Shown: positions 1 to 8,362, counted from the stretch's first letter. The stretch is DNA of 43,032 nt from Candidatus Jorgensenbacteria bacterium (GCA_030648515.1 JAUSHK010000003.1:108710-151741); one strand, 5' to 3'. Numbers and translations are program-made. Notes: generated by a model not told the origin, from the sequence alone.

Positions 1-845
1 CGGAATGGCTCGCAACTCATGAGACGGAATCAATTGATGATAAGGCAATTGTTAAAGAAAAACTCTTGTCGCTTTCGTTTCCCGCGCCGCTCGGCAAATC
101 TTTTTGGTTTTGGCAAAAGAAAAGCGCGCTTCGCTATGGCTTTGGTTTGGGGTTTCCGCTCGTAGTAAAGCCGCGGAGCGGCTCAATGAGCCACCACGTG
201 ACGGTAAGCATAAGAGATGATGTTTCTCTAGCTCGCGCAATTGATTGTGCCCGCCGGTACTCCCCCGCGTTTATAGTTGAGAAATTCTTACCAAACACGC
301 GCATGTTTCGGGCAACTGTGATTGACGGAGAAAATATCGCGTGTGTTGAGCGCGTTCCGGCGCACGTGATGGGCGACGGGAAACACTCAGTAAAAGAACT
401 TTTAGAAATAAAAAATGGCGATCCGCGAAGAGGTCAGCCAAGGCAGAAAGACACAACGCTTTTTAAGATTGTCGTGAATGACACAACAAGCAAAATCTTG
501 GCGCGGCAGAACTGTGAATGGGACTCAGTGCCACAAAAAGACAAGCGGGTATATCTTCAGGAAAAAGTCATACTTGACCTAGGCGCGGATCTTTTCGAAA
601 AGACGAAAGACGTCCACGAAGAAAACATGAAGCTCTTTCGCGCGGTCGCACAGGCGTTTCATACAAAGTTGGTCGGTATAGATTTTTTAGCGGAGGATGT
701 TGCTAAGCCATGGCAAAATCAGACTGCCGCAATCATAGAATTAAACAGCTTGCCGTACATTGATATGCACCACTTCCCGACGGAGGGCGAGCCGGTTAAC
801 GTTGCGGGATTCATCTGTGATATGGTAGAAAAGTACTATAAGTAG
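1..845 (+). CDS. CphA-like ATP-grasp ligase, 5' end cut by window
   Basis: The reading frame is open to the first base of the window (codons from base 3), so the TTG at 66 in the ORF track is probably not the real start and the gene begins upstream. The visible part resembles the ATP-grasp domain of cyanophycin synthetase and related amino-acid ligases. 'VVKPRSGS' matches the ATP-binding strand and loop, 'RVPAHVMGDGKHSVKEL' is very like the CphA 'RVPAHVVGDG' segment, and 'AAIIELNSLPYIDMH' matches the C-terminal metal-binding E-x-N strand. Such enzymes activate a carboxylate with ATP and join it to an amine. The substrate cannot be told from this fragment. The gene ends 53 bases before tRNA-Val. 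Whether a Mur-ligase-like domain or another domain lies upstream is not visible. The ATP-grasp call is firm; the CphA-like subfamily is likely. Confidence 0.75.
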   Translation, partial: EWLATHETESIDDKAIVKEKLLSLSFPAPLGKSFWFWQKKSALRYGFGLGFPLVVKPRSGSMSHHVTVSIRDDVSLARAIDCARRYSPAFIVEKFLPNTRMFRATVIDGENIACVERVPAHVMGDGKHSVKELLEIKNGDPRRGQPRQKDTTLFKIVVNDTTSKILARQNCEWDSVPQKDKRVYLQEKVILDLGADLFEKTKDVHEENMKLFRAVAQAFHTKLVGIDFLAEDVAKPWQNQTAAIIELNSLPYIDMHHFPTEGEPVNVAGFICDMVEKYYK

Positions 846-865
846 AGGGGCGGGGCGACTGTTTA

Positions 866-879
866 TTCACCCCGTTAGA
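866..879 (+). repeat. Half copy of the CCCCGTTAGAAAT element
   Basis: 'TTCACCCCGTTAGA' here is identical to the left edge of the full inverted-repeat element before tatD (28857-28870). No right arm follows. It lies 20 bases before tRNA-Val. Confidence 0.5.
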
Positions 880-898
880 TGCAGTAAAATATATAAAT

Positions 899-970
899 GC
901 GCGCTTAGCTCAGTGGTAGAGCGACTGTTTTACACACAGTAGGTCGGGGGTTCAATCCCCTCAGCGCGCA
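899..970 (+). tRNA. tRNA-Val (anticodon UAC)
   Basis: A full cloverleaf can be folded. The acceptor stem is GCGCGCT/AGCGCGC (899-905 with 963-969), the D stem GCTC/GAGC, the anticodon stem ACTGT/ACAGT with loop TTTACAC, and the T arm has loop TTCAATC. The anticodon at 931-933 is TAC, reading GUA valine codons. The discriminator is A and CCA is not encoded. An inverted repeat follows directly. Confidence 0.95.
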
Positions 971-973
971 CAC

Positions 974-1008
974 GAATTTCGTTTGAACGTAGTGAAACTA
1001 CGAAATTC
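974..1008 (+). terminator. Hairpin after tRNA-Val
   Basis: GAATTTCGT (974-982) pairs with ACGAAATTC (1000-1008), with further pairing of GTTT and AAAC inside. There is no T-run, so it may be a processing or stabilising structure rather than an intrinsic terminator. Confidence 0.4.
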
Positions 1009-1038
1009 AGTGCCCCGCAGAAAGCGTGGGCAAATTCT

Positions 1039-1326
1039 ATGACTAAAACCTTCAAGCGCAATAAAGAAAATTTCACCTGCGAGCACTGCGGAAATGCCGT
1101 GACAGGAAACGGCTATACAAACCATTGCCCAAAGTGCCTATGGAGTAAGCACGTTGATGAAAACCCTGGGGATAGGAATGAAACATGCGGAGGAATGATG
1201 CGGCCCAAAAGCGTAGTAATAGAAAAACGCGAATTCATCATCTCGCACGAATGTGAAAAATGCGGCGTGAAAAAACGCAATAAAGCCGCGGAGAACGACG
1301 ACTTATCCACGCTTCTCTCGAAATAA
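1039..1326 (+). CDS. RNHCP domain zinc-ribbon-like protein
   Basis: A 95-residue protein of the RNHCP family, named after a conserved motif that appears here as 'TNHCPKCLWSKHVD' (about residues 28-41). Two CxxC pairs ('CEHC' near residue 14 and 'CEKC' near 73) plus 'HCPKC' suggest one or two zinc sites. The molecular function of the family is not established. No SD sequence precedes the ATG. The gene follows tRNA-Val and precedes a nuclease-like gene on the same strand with a gap of about 40 bases, so the two may be cotranscribed. Confidence 0.8.
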   Translation: MTKTFKRNKENFTCEHCGNAVTGNGYTNHCPKCLWSKHVDENPGDRNETCGGMMRPKSVVIEKREFIISHECEKCGVKKRNKAAENDDLSTLLSK

Positions 1327-1368
1327 CGCGCTTGTTTTTAGCGCTTGAAGAATGTATTGTTTCTAATT

Positions 1369-1938
1369 ATGCGCGATAAAATTGTCTTTGATATTGAAAC
1401 GAAAAATACATTCGCTGATGTCGGCGGATATGATAACGTCGGCAATTTAGACGTGTCAGTCGTCTGTCTTTACTCGTACAACGACGGCAAATACCAATGC
1501 TTTACGGAACACGAGATGGGTAAGCTTGAGGAAGTAATGAAATACGCCTATCTCATCATCGGATTTGCGAGTAAGCGCTTTGACGTGCCGGTGCTCGCCA
1601 AGTATTTTAAATTCAACCTTGCATCAATCCCCCATTTTGATATTCTTGAAGAGGTAGAGAAAAATCTGAAACGGCGCATCGGTTTAAATATTCTCGCGGA
1701 AGCGAATCTCGGAGTCGGCAAAACCGCGAAAGGTTTGGAGGCGACCGATTTCTACAGGAACGGGGAAATGGAAAAGCTGAAGGACTATTGTACGAACGAC
1801 GTAAAGATTACGAAAGATATTTACGAGCTAATAAAAAATCAGGGATACCTTTGGATTCCCGAGCGTGGCATCCCGCAAATGAAAAAACTGGAAATGAACT
1901 ATAAAGAACTTGAAATGCCGCCGGCAGGTCTGCTCTAA
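1369..1938 (+). CDS. RNase H-like 3'-5' exonuclease (DEDDy type)
   Basis: About 189 residues from ATG 1369. The ORF track starts at a TTG at 1345, but 'MRDKIVFDIET' is the natural beginning of this fold. Three exonuclease motifs are visible: Exo I 'FDIET', Exo II around 'IIGFASKRFDVPVL', and Exo III 'YCTNDVKIT' with the Y-x3-D pattern. This is the arrangement of the YprB-like/predicted RNase H-like nucleases, which trim nucleic acid ends using two metal ions held by the acidic residues. The length suits a stand-alone nuclease domain with no helicase or polymerase partner. It lies between the RNHCP gene and a small membrane protein, with no clear functional link. The fold is confident; the substrate is unknown. 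Confidence 0.8.
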   Translation: MRDKIVFDIETKNTFADVGGYDNVGNLDVSVVCLYSYNDGKYQCFTEHEMGKLEEVMKYAYLIIGFASKRFDVPVLAKYFKFNLASIPHFDILEEVEKNLKRRIGLNILAEANLGVGKTAKGLEATDFYRNGEMEKLKDYCTNDVKITKDIYELIKNQGYLWIPERGIPQMKKLEMNYKELEMPPAGLL

Positions 1939-1956
1939 TTACCAATTTCTATTCTT

Positions 1957-2178
1957 ATGGACTGGAAAAAGAAAACAATAACGGTTTTGATAGTCGCATT
2001 CCTTATTTTGTCGTTTGTGATGGCGTACGTGCCCTTGCTTTTCCCAAGCGCGCCAGCGGCTCCGAATGGCAATAGCCCTGCCGTAGATGAAAGCGCAAGC
2101 TCATCTTCCCCTCTCTCGGCCATTGGCACGCAAGCGACCTCAACCACAACAAGTTCTACAACAACCTCGACTCAATAG
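1957..2178 (+). CDS. Small membrane-anchored Ser/Thr-rich protein
   Basis: A 73-residue hypothetical protein. A short charged start (MDWKKK) is followed by one hydrophobic segment (about residues 8-30, 'TITVLIVAFLILSFVMAYVP'). The tail is made almost only of Ala, Pro, Ser and Thr and ends in a TTTSSTTTSTQ-type run. The topology suggests N-in with a disordered tail outside the membrane. It starts 18 bases after the exonuclease and may be its operon partner. No SD is seen. No domain is recognised. Confidence 0.55.
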   Translation: MDWKKKTITVLIVAFLILSFVMAYVPLLFPSAPAAPNGNSPAVDESASSSSPLSAIGTQATSTTTSSTTTSTQ

Positions 2179-2180
2179 TG

Positions 2181-2261
2181 GCTTGCCCCGTTAGAAATCT
2201 GTCCTGCCGCAGGCACGGCGATAGCCGCCACGGGACAGTAATTTCTAACGGGGGGACAAGC
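2181..2261 (+). repeat. CCCCGTTAGAAAT...ATTTCTAACGGGG inverted-repeat element, copy 1
   Basis: Outer arms CCCCGTTAGAAAT (2186-2198) and ATTTCTAACGGGG (2241-2253) are perfect complements, extended by GCTTG and CAAGC. The variable centre holds smaller inverted repeats (CTGCCGCAGG; CTGTCC with GGGACAG). A second full copy with a different centre lies at 28861-28928. Confidence 0.8.
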
Positions 2262-2334
2262 TGGGGATATTCCATTTTCGCCTTTAAAACTGGCATTTTT
2301 TTGGGTTTTGCCATACACTAGGAAACATAAATAA

Positions 2335-3567
2335 ATGAAAGACAAGGCCATCCAAAACCTCGTAACAAAAGAGGAAAAACGTCAAAAAGAGACGATAAAC
2401 CTAATCGCGTCTGAAAACGTGGTTTCGCGGGACGTGCGCGAAGCGCTTGGTTCCGTTCTTACCAATAAATATGCCGAAGGGTATTCTAAACTGCGTTACT
2501 ACGGAGGAAATTCCATTGTTGATGAGTTAGAAGATCTCACAAAAGAACGCGCGCTGAAACTTTTTGTCCGCCAGCCGGCGGATCTCCGCGAATGGAGTGT
2601 AAACATCCAGCCGTACTCCGGCTCTCCGGCAAATTTGGCGGTATATCACGCGCTTGTCCCCATTAGCGGAAAGATCATGGGAATGGAGCTTTCAATGGGC
2701 GGGCACTTAACGCACGGGCACAGGGTGAGCGTGACGGGAAAATTGTGGAAGCAAGTTCCATACGGCGTTGATAAGAAAACAGAGAAAATTGATTATGAAT
2801 CGCTCCTCAAGCTGGCGAAACAGGAAAAGCCGAACATTATCGTTGCCGGCGCGACTGCATACTCAAGAATTATTGATTTTAAAAAGTTCAGAGAGGTTGC
2901 CGATGCCTCAAGCGCAATTCTTATGGTTGATATGTCGCATTTCGCGGGGCTCGTTGCGGGCGGAGCGTATCCGTCGCCGTTTCCGTACGCTGATATCATC
3001 ACAACAACAACGCATAAAACGCTCCGTGGTCCGCGCGCGGCAATGATTTTTTCAAAACAGAAATATGCGAAAGCGATTGATAAGGCGGTATTCCCCGGGC
3101 TCCAGGGCGGTCCGCACATGAATGCTATCGCGGCCGTTGCTGTCGCACTCGACGAAGCAAGTAAGCCGGAATTTAAAAAATACGCGAAGCAAATAGTTAA
3201 AAATGCGCAGGCGCTTGCGGCTGAGCTTAAGAAACTTGGTTGGAGAATTGTCTCAGGCGGCACCGATTCGCATTTATTTCTCGTAGATACAATGGCGCAG
3301 GATATAAGCGGGAAAACAGCAGGAGACGCGCTTGAGCGAGTCGGGATTATCGTAAACAAAAACACGATTCCGTATGATGCCCGCTCACCCGTTGACCCGT
3401 CAGGCATTCGCATCGGAACTCCGGCGATGACAACGCGCGGGATGAAAGAGAAAGAGATGAAACAAATTGCAATATTAATAAACGCGACGCTTCGCGGGAC
3501 TAAGCCGGAAACTACACTAGTGAAAGAAACGAAAACTCTTGCTAAAAAATTTACACATGGTTATTAA
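2335..3567 (+). CDS. glyA: Serine hydroxymethyltransferase
   Basis: The PLP enzyme that interconverts serine and glycine while charging tetrahydrofolate with a one-carbon unit. It has 410 residues, close to the usual bacterial 415-420. Recognisable pieces are 'LIASENVVSRDV' at the N terminus, 'YAEGYSKLRYYGGN', 'HLTHGHRVSVTG', 'MSHFAGLVAGG', the PLP lysine in 'TTTHKTLRGPR' (about residue 228) and 'GLQGGPH'. It overlaps folD by 11 bases, so the two folate one-carbon steps are translationally linked. No good SD is present; the leader is only 'GGAAACATAAATAA'. Confidence 0.97.
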   Translation: MKDKAIQNLVTKEEKRQKETINLIASENVVSRDVREALGSVLTNKYAEGYSKLRYYGGNSIVDELEDLTKERALKLFVRQPADLREWSVNIQPYSGSPANLAVYHALVPISGKIMGMELSMGGHLTHGHRVSVTGKLWKQVPYGVDKKTEKIDYESLLKLAKQEKPNIIVAGATAYSRIIDFKKFREVADASSAILMVDMSHFAGLVAGGAYPSPFPYADIITTTTHKTLRGPRAAMIFSKQKYAKAIDKAVFPGLQGGPHMNAIAAVAVALDEASKPEFKKYAKQIVKNAQALAAELKKLGWRIVSGGTDSHLFLVDTMAQDISGKTAGDALERVGIIVNKNTIPYDARSPVDPSGIRIGTPAMTTRGMKEKEMKQIAILINATLRGTKPETTLVKETKTLAKKFTHGY

Positions 3568-4372
3568 CGGCAAAGAAATCGCGGCGAACATTATCTCGTC
3601 GCTCAAAGAACAAAAGAAGACGAAGAAATATCTCGCGGCGATTTTAATTGGGGAAAATTCTGCATCAATCAGTTTTCTAAAACAAAAGGAAAAGGTTGCC
3701 GACGAACTCGGAGTAAAGTTTAAGCTTACTGATTTACCCGAAGGCGCGGCGGAAAACACTATTATCAAAACAATTTCAAATTTGGAGCACGATAACGAGT
3801 GCGGAGGAATAATCATTCAGCTCCCGCTCCCCTCTCATCTAGACCGCGAAAAAATTATTAGCGCGATTCCGAAAGGAAAAGACATTGATGCTTTAAACGG
3901 CGGTGATGTTCTTCCCCCAGCAGTCGGCGTCGTTGAAAAGATCCTACTCACCCTGCCTGCGCAGGCGGGTACTCACTACTCACTACAAACTTCCGCAGTT
4001 GCAGTTGTTGGTCTGGGAACACTTGTCGGCAAGCCGATTTCCAAATGGTTAAGCGACAAAGCAAAAGAACTTATTTTAGTTGATGAAAAAGATGATATAA
4101 ACGTTATTAAAAACGCTGATATTGTAATCGTGGGCGTCGGCAAGCCCGGTCTCATAACGCCAGAGATGCTCAAAGAAAACGCGCTCGTAATTGATTTTGG
4201 TTACAGTATGAAAGACGAGAAACTCTCCGGCGATTTCGACTCTACCAACCCTGCCTGCGCAGGCAGGTACTCACTACCAACTACTAACTATTCTTATACC
4301 CCCACGCCTGGCGGCACCGGCCCAATTCTCGTTGCTAAATTATTTGAAAATTTCTATAAATTAAACAAATAA
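3557..4372 (+). CDS. folD: Methylenetetrahydrofolate dehydrogenase/cyclohydrolase
   Basis: A bifunctional enzyme turning 5,10-methylene-THF into 10-formyl-THF by an NAD(P)-dependent dehydrogenase step and a cyclohydrolase step. About 271 residues from ATG 3557, inside the glyA end; the track start at 3539 is a TTG upstream. Motifs: 'SISFLKQKEKVADELG' with the catalytic lysine (the usual Tyr four residues before it is Phe), 'IIIQLPLP', 'GLGTLVGKP' of the Rossmann domain and 'TPTPGGTGPI'. Two in-frame repeat-derived insertions are visible: 'LPAQAGTHYSLQTS' (about 132-145), just before the Rossmann strand, and 'PACAGRYSLPTTNYS' (about 232-246), just before the TPTPGG loop. Both fall in surface-loop positions, so activity is probably kept. 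Confidence 0.95.
   Translation: MVINGKEIAANIISSLKEQKKTKKYLAAILIGENSASISFLKQKEKVADELGVKFKLTDLPEGAAENTIIKTISNLEHDNECGGIIIQLPLPSHLDREKIISAIPKGKDIDALNGGDVLPPAVGVVEKILLTLPAQAGTHYSLQTSAVAVVGLGTLVGKPISKWLSDKAKELILVDEKDDINVIKNADIVIVGVGKPGLITPEMLKENALVIDFGYSMKDEKLSGDFDSTNPACAGRYSLPTTNYSYTPTPGGTGPILVAKLFENFYKLNK
3951..3990 (+). repeat. Composite repeat inside folD, copy 1
   Basis: The palindrome CCTGCCTGCGCAGGCGGG is followed at once by ACTCACTACTCACTACAAAC. It is translated in frame as LPAQAGTHYSLQT. Confidence 0.85.
4249..4288 (+). repeat. Composite repeat inside folD, copy 2
   Basis: CCTGCCTGCGCAGGCAGG is followed by TACTCACTACCAACTACTAAC. It has the same architecture as copy 1 but is read in a different frame, giving PACAGRYSLPTTN. 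Confidence 0.85.
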
Positions 4373-4397
4373 AAATCCCCTAGTTGGGGATTTTTTT
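4372..4397. terminator. Bidirectional terminator between folD and recA
   Basis: AAAATCCCC (4372-4380), loop TAGTT, GGGGATTTT (4386-4394), then more T. The stem has A-runs on one side and T-runs on the other, so it can serve both converging genes. Confidence 0.9.
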
Positions 4398-4399
4398 TA

Positions 4400-5461
4400 T
4401 TACTCTTCACTCACTTCTCCCACGCCGCCTGCCTGCGCAGGCAGGCCAGTGGTAACCTGATTCTCCGCCGCTTCGGCGGTTTTCTTTTTTATCGCTTCAA
4501 GTGTTTTTTGGTCATCCTTGAGTTTTTCTTTTATGTTATCAATTCCTACGCCAAGTTTTTCATCACCAAATGAATAGCTTGCGCCAGCTTTCTTCACGAC
4601 GCCATATTTTACCGCGGTATTTATCACGTCGCTCTCATACGAAATTCCCTCCCCGTACATAATATCAAACTCCGCAATTTTAAACGGCGGTGCAACTTTG
4701 TTTTTTACGACTTTCGCTTTAATGCGATTGCCGATAATCGCATCACCTTTCTTAATTTGCGCTGACCGCCTGATATCAATACGAACTGATGCGTAAAATT
4801 TCAAAGCGAGTCCGCCAGGCGTTGTTTCGGGATTCCCGTACACGATGCCGATTTTTGAACGAATTTGGTTTATGAAAATAATAATCGTATTTGATTTTGC
4901 CGCGATTGCCGTGAGCTTGCGGAGCGCCTGTGACATCAATCGCGCCTGAAGCCCCATGTGCGACGCGCCCATCTCTCCCTCAATCTCCGCCTTCGGCGTG
5001 AGTGCCGCGACGGAATCAATGACGACGATGTCAATAATATTTGAACGCACTAAACTCTCTAAAATGTTGAGCGCCTCCTCGCCGTTGTCGGGCTGGGAAA
5101 TAATAAGGTCCTTGGTCTTTACGCCGATGCGCGCGGCATACTCCGGATCAAGCGCGTGCTCCGCGTCAATAAATGCCGCCCTCCCCCTTCGTTTCTGGAC
5201 CTCGGCGACTGCGTGAAGTGCGAGTGTTGTTTTTCCTGAGCTCTCTGGTCCATATATTTCAATGACGCGTCCTTTTGGTAATCCTCCACCCAAGGCGCAA
5301 TCTAGCGAGAATGAGCCCGATGACACCATCTCAACATTTATTTTCTGCGCTTCGCCGAGCTTCATAATCGATCCCTCGCCGAACCGCGACTGGAGCGACT
5401 CCATCAATGCATCCAATTCTTTTGCCGGCGATTCTTCTTTTTCTTTTTTGGGATTTGGCAT
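4400..5461 (-). CDS. recA: Recombinase RecA
   Basis: The ATP-dependent strand-exchange protein for homologous recombination and DNA repair. It has 353 residues, standard length. Visible are Walker A 'GPESSGKTT' (about 70-78), '[11 protein letters not shown]', '[10 protein letters not shown]', Walker B '[10 protein letters not shown]', '[15 protein letters not shown]' and the loop L2 region '[20 protein letters not shown]'. The acidic C-terminal tail holds the peptide 'GLPAQAGG' (about residues 338-345), encoded by a perfect CCTGCCTGCGCAGGCAGG palindrome. The neighbouring RodZ-like and ftsK genes lie upstream on the same strand, 26 bases and more away. No SD is seen. Confidence 0.98.
   Translation of the reverse strand: MPNPKKEKEESPAKELDALMESLQSRFGEGSIMKLGEAQKINVEMVSSGSFSLDCALGGGLPKGRVIEIYGPESSGKTTLALHAVAEVQKRRGRAAFIDAEHALDPEYAARIGVKTKDLIISQPDNGEEALNILESLVRSNIIDIVVIDSVAALTPKAEIEGEMGASHMGLQARLMSQALRKLTAIAAKSNTIIIFINQIRSKIGIVYGNPETTPGGLALKFYASVRIDIRRSAQIKKGDAIIGNRIKAKVVKNKVAPPFKIAEFDIMYGEGISYESDVINTAVKYGVVKKAGASYSFGDEKLGVGIDNIKEKLKDDQKTLEAIKKKTAEAAENQVTTGLPAQAGGVGEVSEE
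4428..4445. repeat. CCTGCCTGCGCAGGCAGG palindrome in the recA tail
   Basis: A perfect 18-bp palindrome identical to the core of folD copy 2 and the yraN copy. It is read as LPAQAG on the recA strand. Confidence 0.9.
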
Positions 5462-5487
5462 AAAAGATAGTAATTGGTAAATGGTGA

Positions 5488-6183
5488 TTAGTAATTGGAA
5501 GGAATTGCTGATGGAGTTTCTGGCGTGCTTGTTGTGGACTTGTAATAAATCTGCCGCACGACCGTCTCCTCTTTTCCTAATAATTTTTTGACTTTAAATA
5601 CAAATGTATTGAATCCAGGAGAAAGTTCCACAACTTTTCTGAATGCGCCGTTAGTATCAGGATAAAGAATTTCATTATTAATTGTCAATTCATTCTTAGG
5701 GTCTGCGGTGCCGGCAAGTACGAACGTTGGCTCAGCCACAACCATATTGTTTTCAAAAGAAACCGCAAGGCTCGGCTGGCTGAGGAGCGACGGGATGCGG
5801 AACGCGATATAGAGAACAACGATAAGAATCAGTACTCCGGCGATTACAAGTTTCTTGTTCACGCGGAGACTTATGAAGCGATTTTCCGGAAGTTTGTCTT
5901 TTTCGCCCGACCGCCGCAGCGCGTCGCTGTATTTCAAATATCCCTGCCACAATTCCTCGCCATCAATATTCAAAGCGTGCGCAATTTTTACGAGATAGCC
6001 GTGCACATAAGGCGCCGCCGGAAGCTTATCAAATTTTTCTTCAAGAATGAGCCGGATGTACCGCTCGGAAATGCCGGTTGCCTGCGTGAGTTTTTCAAGC
6101 GTCATGCTCCGCACCCGCATCATGTCGGCGAGAAACACCGAAAGGCTTTTTGTTTCTCCTGTTGGCTGTGGTTGCGGGGTCAT
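5488..6183 (-). CDS. RodZ-like HTH membrane protein
   Basis: 231 residues. An N-terminal Xre-type helix-turn-helix of the RodZ class (about 10-75: '[21 protein letters not shown]') is followed by a basic linker, one membrane helix (about 110-132, '[17 protein letters not shown]') and an outer beta domain (about 145-215) with '[18 protein letters not shown]', like the Ig/glucodextranase-B-type folds found behind the anchor. In RodZ the cytoplasmic HTH contacts MreB and helps set cell shape; here that is inferred from architecture only. Its ATG overlaps the ftsK stop (ATGA), so it is translationally coupled to ftsK. Confidence 0.75.
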   Translation of the reverse strand: MTPQPQPTGETKSLSVFLADMMRVRSMTLEKLTQATGISERYIRLILEEKFDKLPAAPYVHGYLVKIAHALNIDGEELWQGYLKYSDALRRSGEKDKLPENRFISLRVNKKLVIAGVLILIVVLYIAFRIPSLLSQPSLAVSFENNMVVAEPTFVLAGTADPKNELTINNEILYPDTNGAFRKVVELSPGFNTFVFKVKKLLGKEETVVRQIYYKSTTSTPETPSAIPSNY

Positions 6184-8297
6184 GATTCGTTTGTATGGTT
6201 ATCCATAAACACCTCACGTGCTTTTGCACCGTCCCCAGGCCCTATAACGCCGCGCTCCTCCATCATATCAAGCAGGCGCGCGGCCCGCGCATAACCGACC
6301 TTAAGCCGGCGCTGTAAGAGCGATGCTGACGCCTTTTGTGCCTGCTGGACAACCTGCATTGCTTGTTCGTACATTTCGTCATCATCCCCCGAATCCACTA
6401 TTTCATCAAATAGGGGTAGTGGTCCCGGCGCGTCTTCTCCATTAGTCGGGATTGCAACAATATCCGCCGCCGGTTCGTTGTTTTTTACGATAAAGTGCAC
6501 CACCCTTTTTATTTCTTCTTCTGTGACGTAACAACCCTGTATGCGCCGTGGTTTTGAGAAATCAGCGGTTTGAAGCAAAAGGTCGCCGCTTCCTAAAAGT
6601 TTTTCCGCACCGGCGGAATCAAGAATTGTTCGCGAATCAACCTGGCTCGCGACCTGAAGCGCGATGCGTCCGGTGATGTTCGCCTTGATAAGCCCCGTGA
6701 TGACTTCAACCGATGGCCGTTGTGTTGAAACTATCAAATGAATTCCAGTCGCGCGCGCCATTTGCGCAAGGCGGACGATTGAGCCCTCAACTTCCCTGCC
6801 GTAGGTTGACATCAAATCGGCAAGCTCATCAATGACAACAATAATATAAGGAAGTTTTTCTGTGGCGCTCTTGTTGTAGCTTGTAATGTCGCGCGAGCCG
6901 GCCTCCTGCAAAAGCGGATACCGCCTATCCATTTCCTGAATAACCCACCGGAGCGCGCCAATCGCTTTTTTGTTTTCCGTAACAACCGGCGCAATCAAAT
7001 GAGGCACTCCATTATATACGGAAAGTTCCACGCGTTTCGGGTCCACGAGAATAAGTTTCAACATGTCCGGCGAATTTTTATACAAAAGCGAAAGAATGAG
7101 CGAGTGGACGGCGATAGATTTTCCGGAGCCGGTTGCGCCGGCGATGAGCGCGTGCGGAAGCTTTTCAATATTCACAAATACCGGATCGCCGCTCACGTTC
7201 CTGCCGAGTGCAAAAGTAAGCGGACCGGATTTTTGGAAATCATCATAGAGAATAAGATTGCCGAGCCGTACTATTGCCGCGGATTTGTTCGGCACCTCAA
7301 TACCAACGAGCGATTTCCCTGGGATTGGCGCCTCAATGCGGATTGGGTGCGCGGCGAGCGCGAGCGCGAGGTCCTGGCCAAGTGCCGTGATGCGGGACAA
7401 TTTCATGCCTTCGGCGGGCTTCAAGGTGTAGCGCGTTACCGTCGGGCCGACATTTACCTCGCCCATTTCAACCGAAATTCCAAAGCTTTCAAGCGTCCGC
7501 TTAATGATGTTCGCGTTGCCGCGCAGGTCGCCGATGGTCGGCTTATCAACGCTTGACACAAGGAGCGACGCCGGCGGCGCGATGTAATTTTTTATCTGCT
7601 TCGTAGTAAGCGCGCCTTTCGGAACTTCAAGGTTAACGTGTTTTATTTCAATCTCTTCCTCTTTCTGCTTTTTTAGTTTTTCATTTTCTTCTATTTCTTC
7701 CTCCTCATTTTCTTCAACGTCGGGTTCATCCGGCAAGCTGACGGTTATTTCTTCATCGTCATCCGCGTCGCGGCGAAGATTACTGAACGAAAGTTTAAGC
7801 GGCTTATTAAGCACCACAATCAGCGATATCAAAAGCAACACCGCCATAATGACAACTGCCGCAACAGTGCCGAACGGAGTTTCAAGCGCGCCGACGCCTT
7901 CGCCGATTACTCCCCCGCTCATTGGCCGCGCAATATCAATAAGTCCGAGTCCCGTGAGCACAAAAAGAACGCTTCCAAAAAGAGGAGTGCCGAAAAGTTT
8001 TCTCTGATTCGGCGAGAGAAAAGAAAGTCCGAGAAGCGTTGAAGCGATAGGCAAAAGATAATATCCCCATCCGAAAAGTTTTTCCATGAGAGAAAAAAAC
8101 TTTTCTCCGGCGGGCCCGGCTTGATGGAGTCCCGCAAGAAGCAAAATTACCGCGAGTCCGATAAACGTGACAACCCACAAACTTTTTCTCGTTTCGGGAT
8201 GCAGGTTGAGATACTCTTCCCGCTCGCGTTCTTTTTTACTTTTCCGTCCTCTCGTCCCCTCTTCCTGTTCCTCTTCTTGATGCTTTCGTTTTGCCAT
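6180..8297 (-). CDS. ftsK: DNA translocase FtsK/SpoIIIE
   Basis: A hexameric DNA pump that clears and orients the chromosome at the division septum. About 705 residues from ATG 8297 (the track begins at the ATG three codons earlier, 8306). A charged start is followed by four membrane segments (about 45-175), an acidic/charged linker with long E/K runs (about 180-225), then the motor: Walker A 'AGATGSGKSIAVHSL', Walker B 'YIIVVIDELADLM', 'ARATGIHLIVSTQRP', and the C-terminal gamma winged helix 'LLQRRLKVGYARAARLLDMMEERG' that reads KOPS-type sequences. A TTGCGG-17-TTTAAT promoter ends just before the start, which favours 8297 on a very short leader. Complete and conventional. Confidence 0.95.
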   Translation of the reverse strand: MAKRKHQEEEQEEGTRGRKSKKEREREEYLNLHPETRKSLWVVTFIGLAVILLLAGLHQAGPAGEKFFSLMEKLFGWGYYLLPIASTLLGLSFLSPNQRKLFGTPLFGSVLFVLTGLGLIDIARPMSGGVIGEGVGALETPFGTVAAVVIMAVLLLISLIVVLNKPLKLSFSNLRRDADDDEEITVSLPDEPDVEENEEEEIEENEKLKKQKEEEIEIKHVNLEVPKGALTTKQIKNYIAPPASLLVSSVDKPTIGDLRGNANIIKRTLESFGISVEMGEVNVGPTVTRYTLKPAEGMKLSRITALGQDLALALAAHPIRIEAPIPGKSLVGIEVPNKSAAIVRLGNLILYDDFQKSGPLTFALGRNVSGDPVFVNIEKLPHALIAGATGSGKSIAVHSLILSLLYKNSPDMLKLILVDPKRVELSVYNGVPHLIAPVVTENKKAIGALRWVIQEMDRRYPLLQEAGSRDITSYNKSATEKLPYIIVVIDELADLMSTYGREVEGSIVRLAQMARATGIHLIVSTQRPSVEVITGLIKANITGRIALQVASQVDSRTILDSAGAEKLLGSGDLLLQTADFSKPRRIQGCYVTEEEIKRVVHFIVKNNEPAADIVAIPTNGEDAPGPLPLFDEIVDSGDDDEMYEQAMQVVQQAQKASASLLQRRLKVGYARAARLLDMMEERGVIGPGDGAKAREVFMDNHTNES

Positions 8298-8308
8298 ATG
8301 ACCCATTC

Positions 8309-8337
8309 ATTAAAGTGCAGAAAAAGGGAAACCGCAA
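8309..8337 (-). promoter_or_regulatory. Candidate ftsK promoter
   Basis: On the minus strand, TTGCGG (8332-8337), a 17-base spacer and TTTAAT (8309-8314). The ATG at 8297-8299 lies about nine bases after the -10 box, which would give an almost leaderless mRNA. Confidence 0.45.
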
Positions 8338-8362
8338 GTGAACGGAAATTCAAAAGTACGCG

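Noticed and set aside
2793-3413. 206-aa ORF opposite glyA
   Set aside because: It lies fully inside the highly conserved glyA frame and has no recognisable domain, so it is an antisense shadow.
6999-7556. 185-aa ORF opposite ftsK
   Set aside because: It is antisense to the FtsK motor domain; composition and content look like a shadow.
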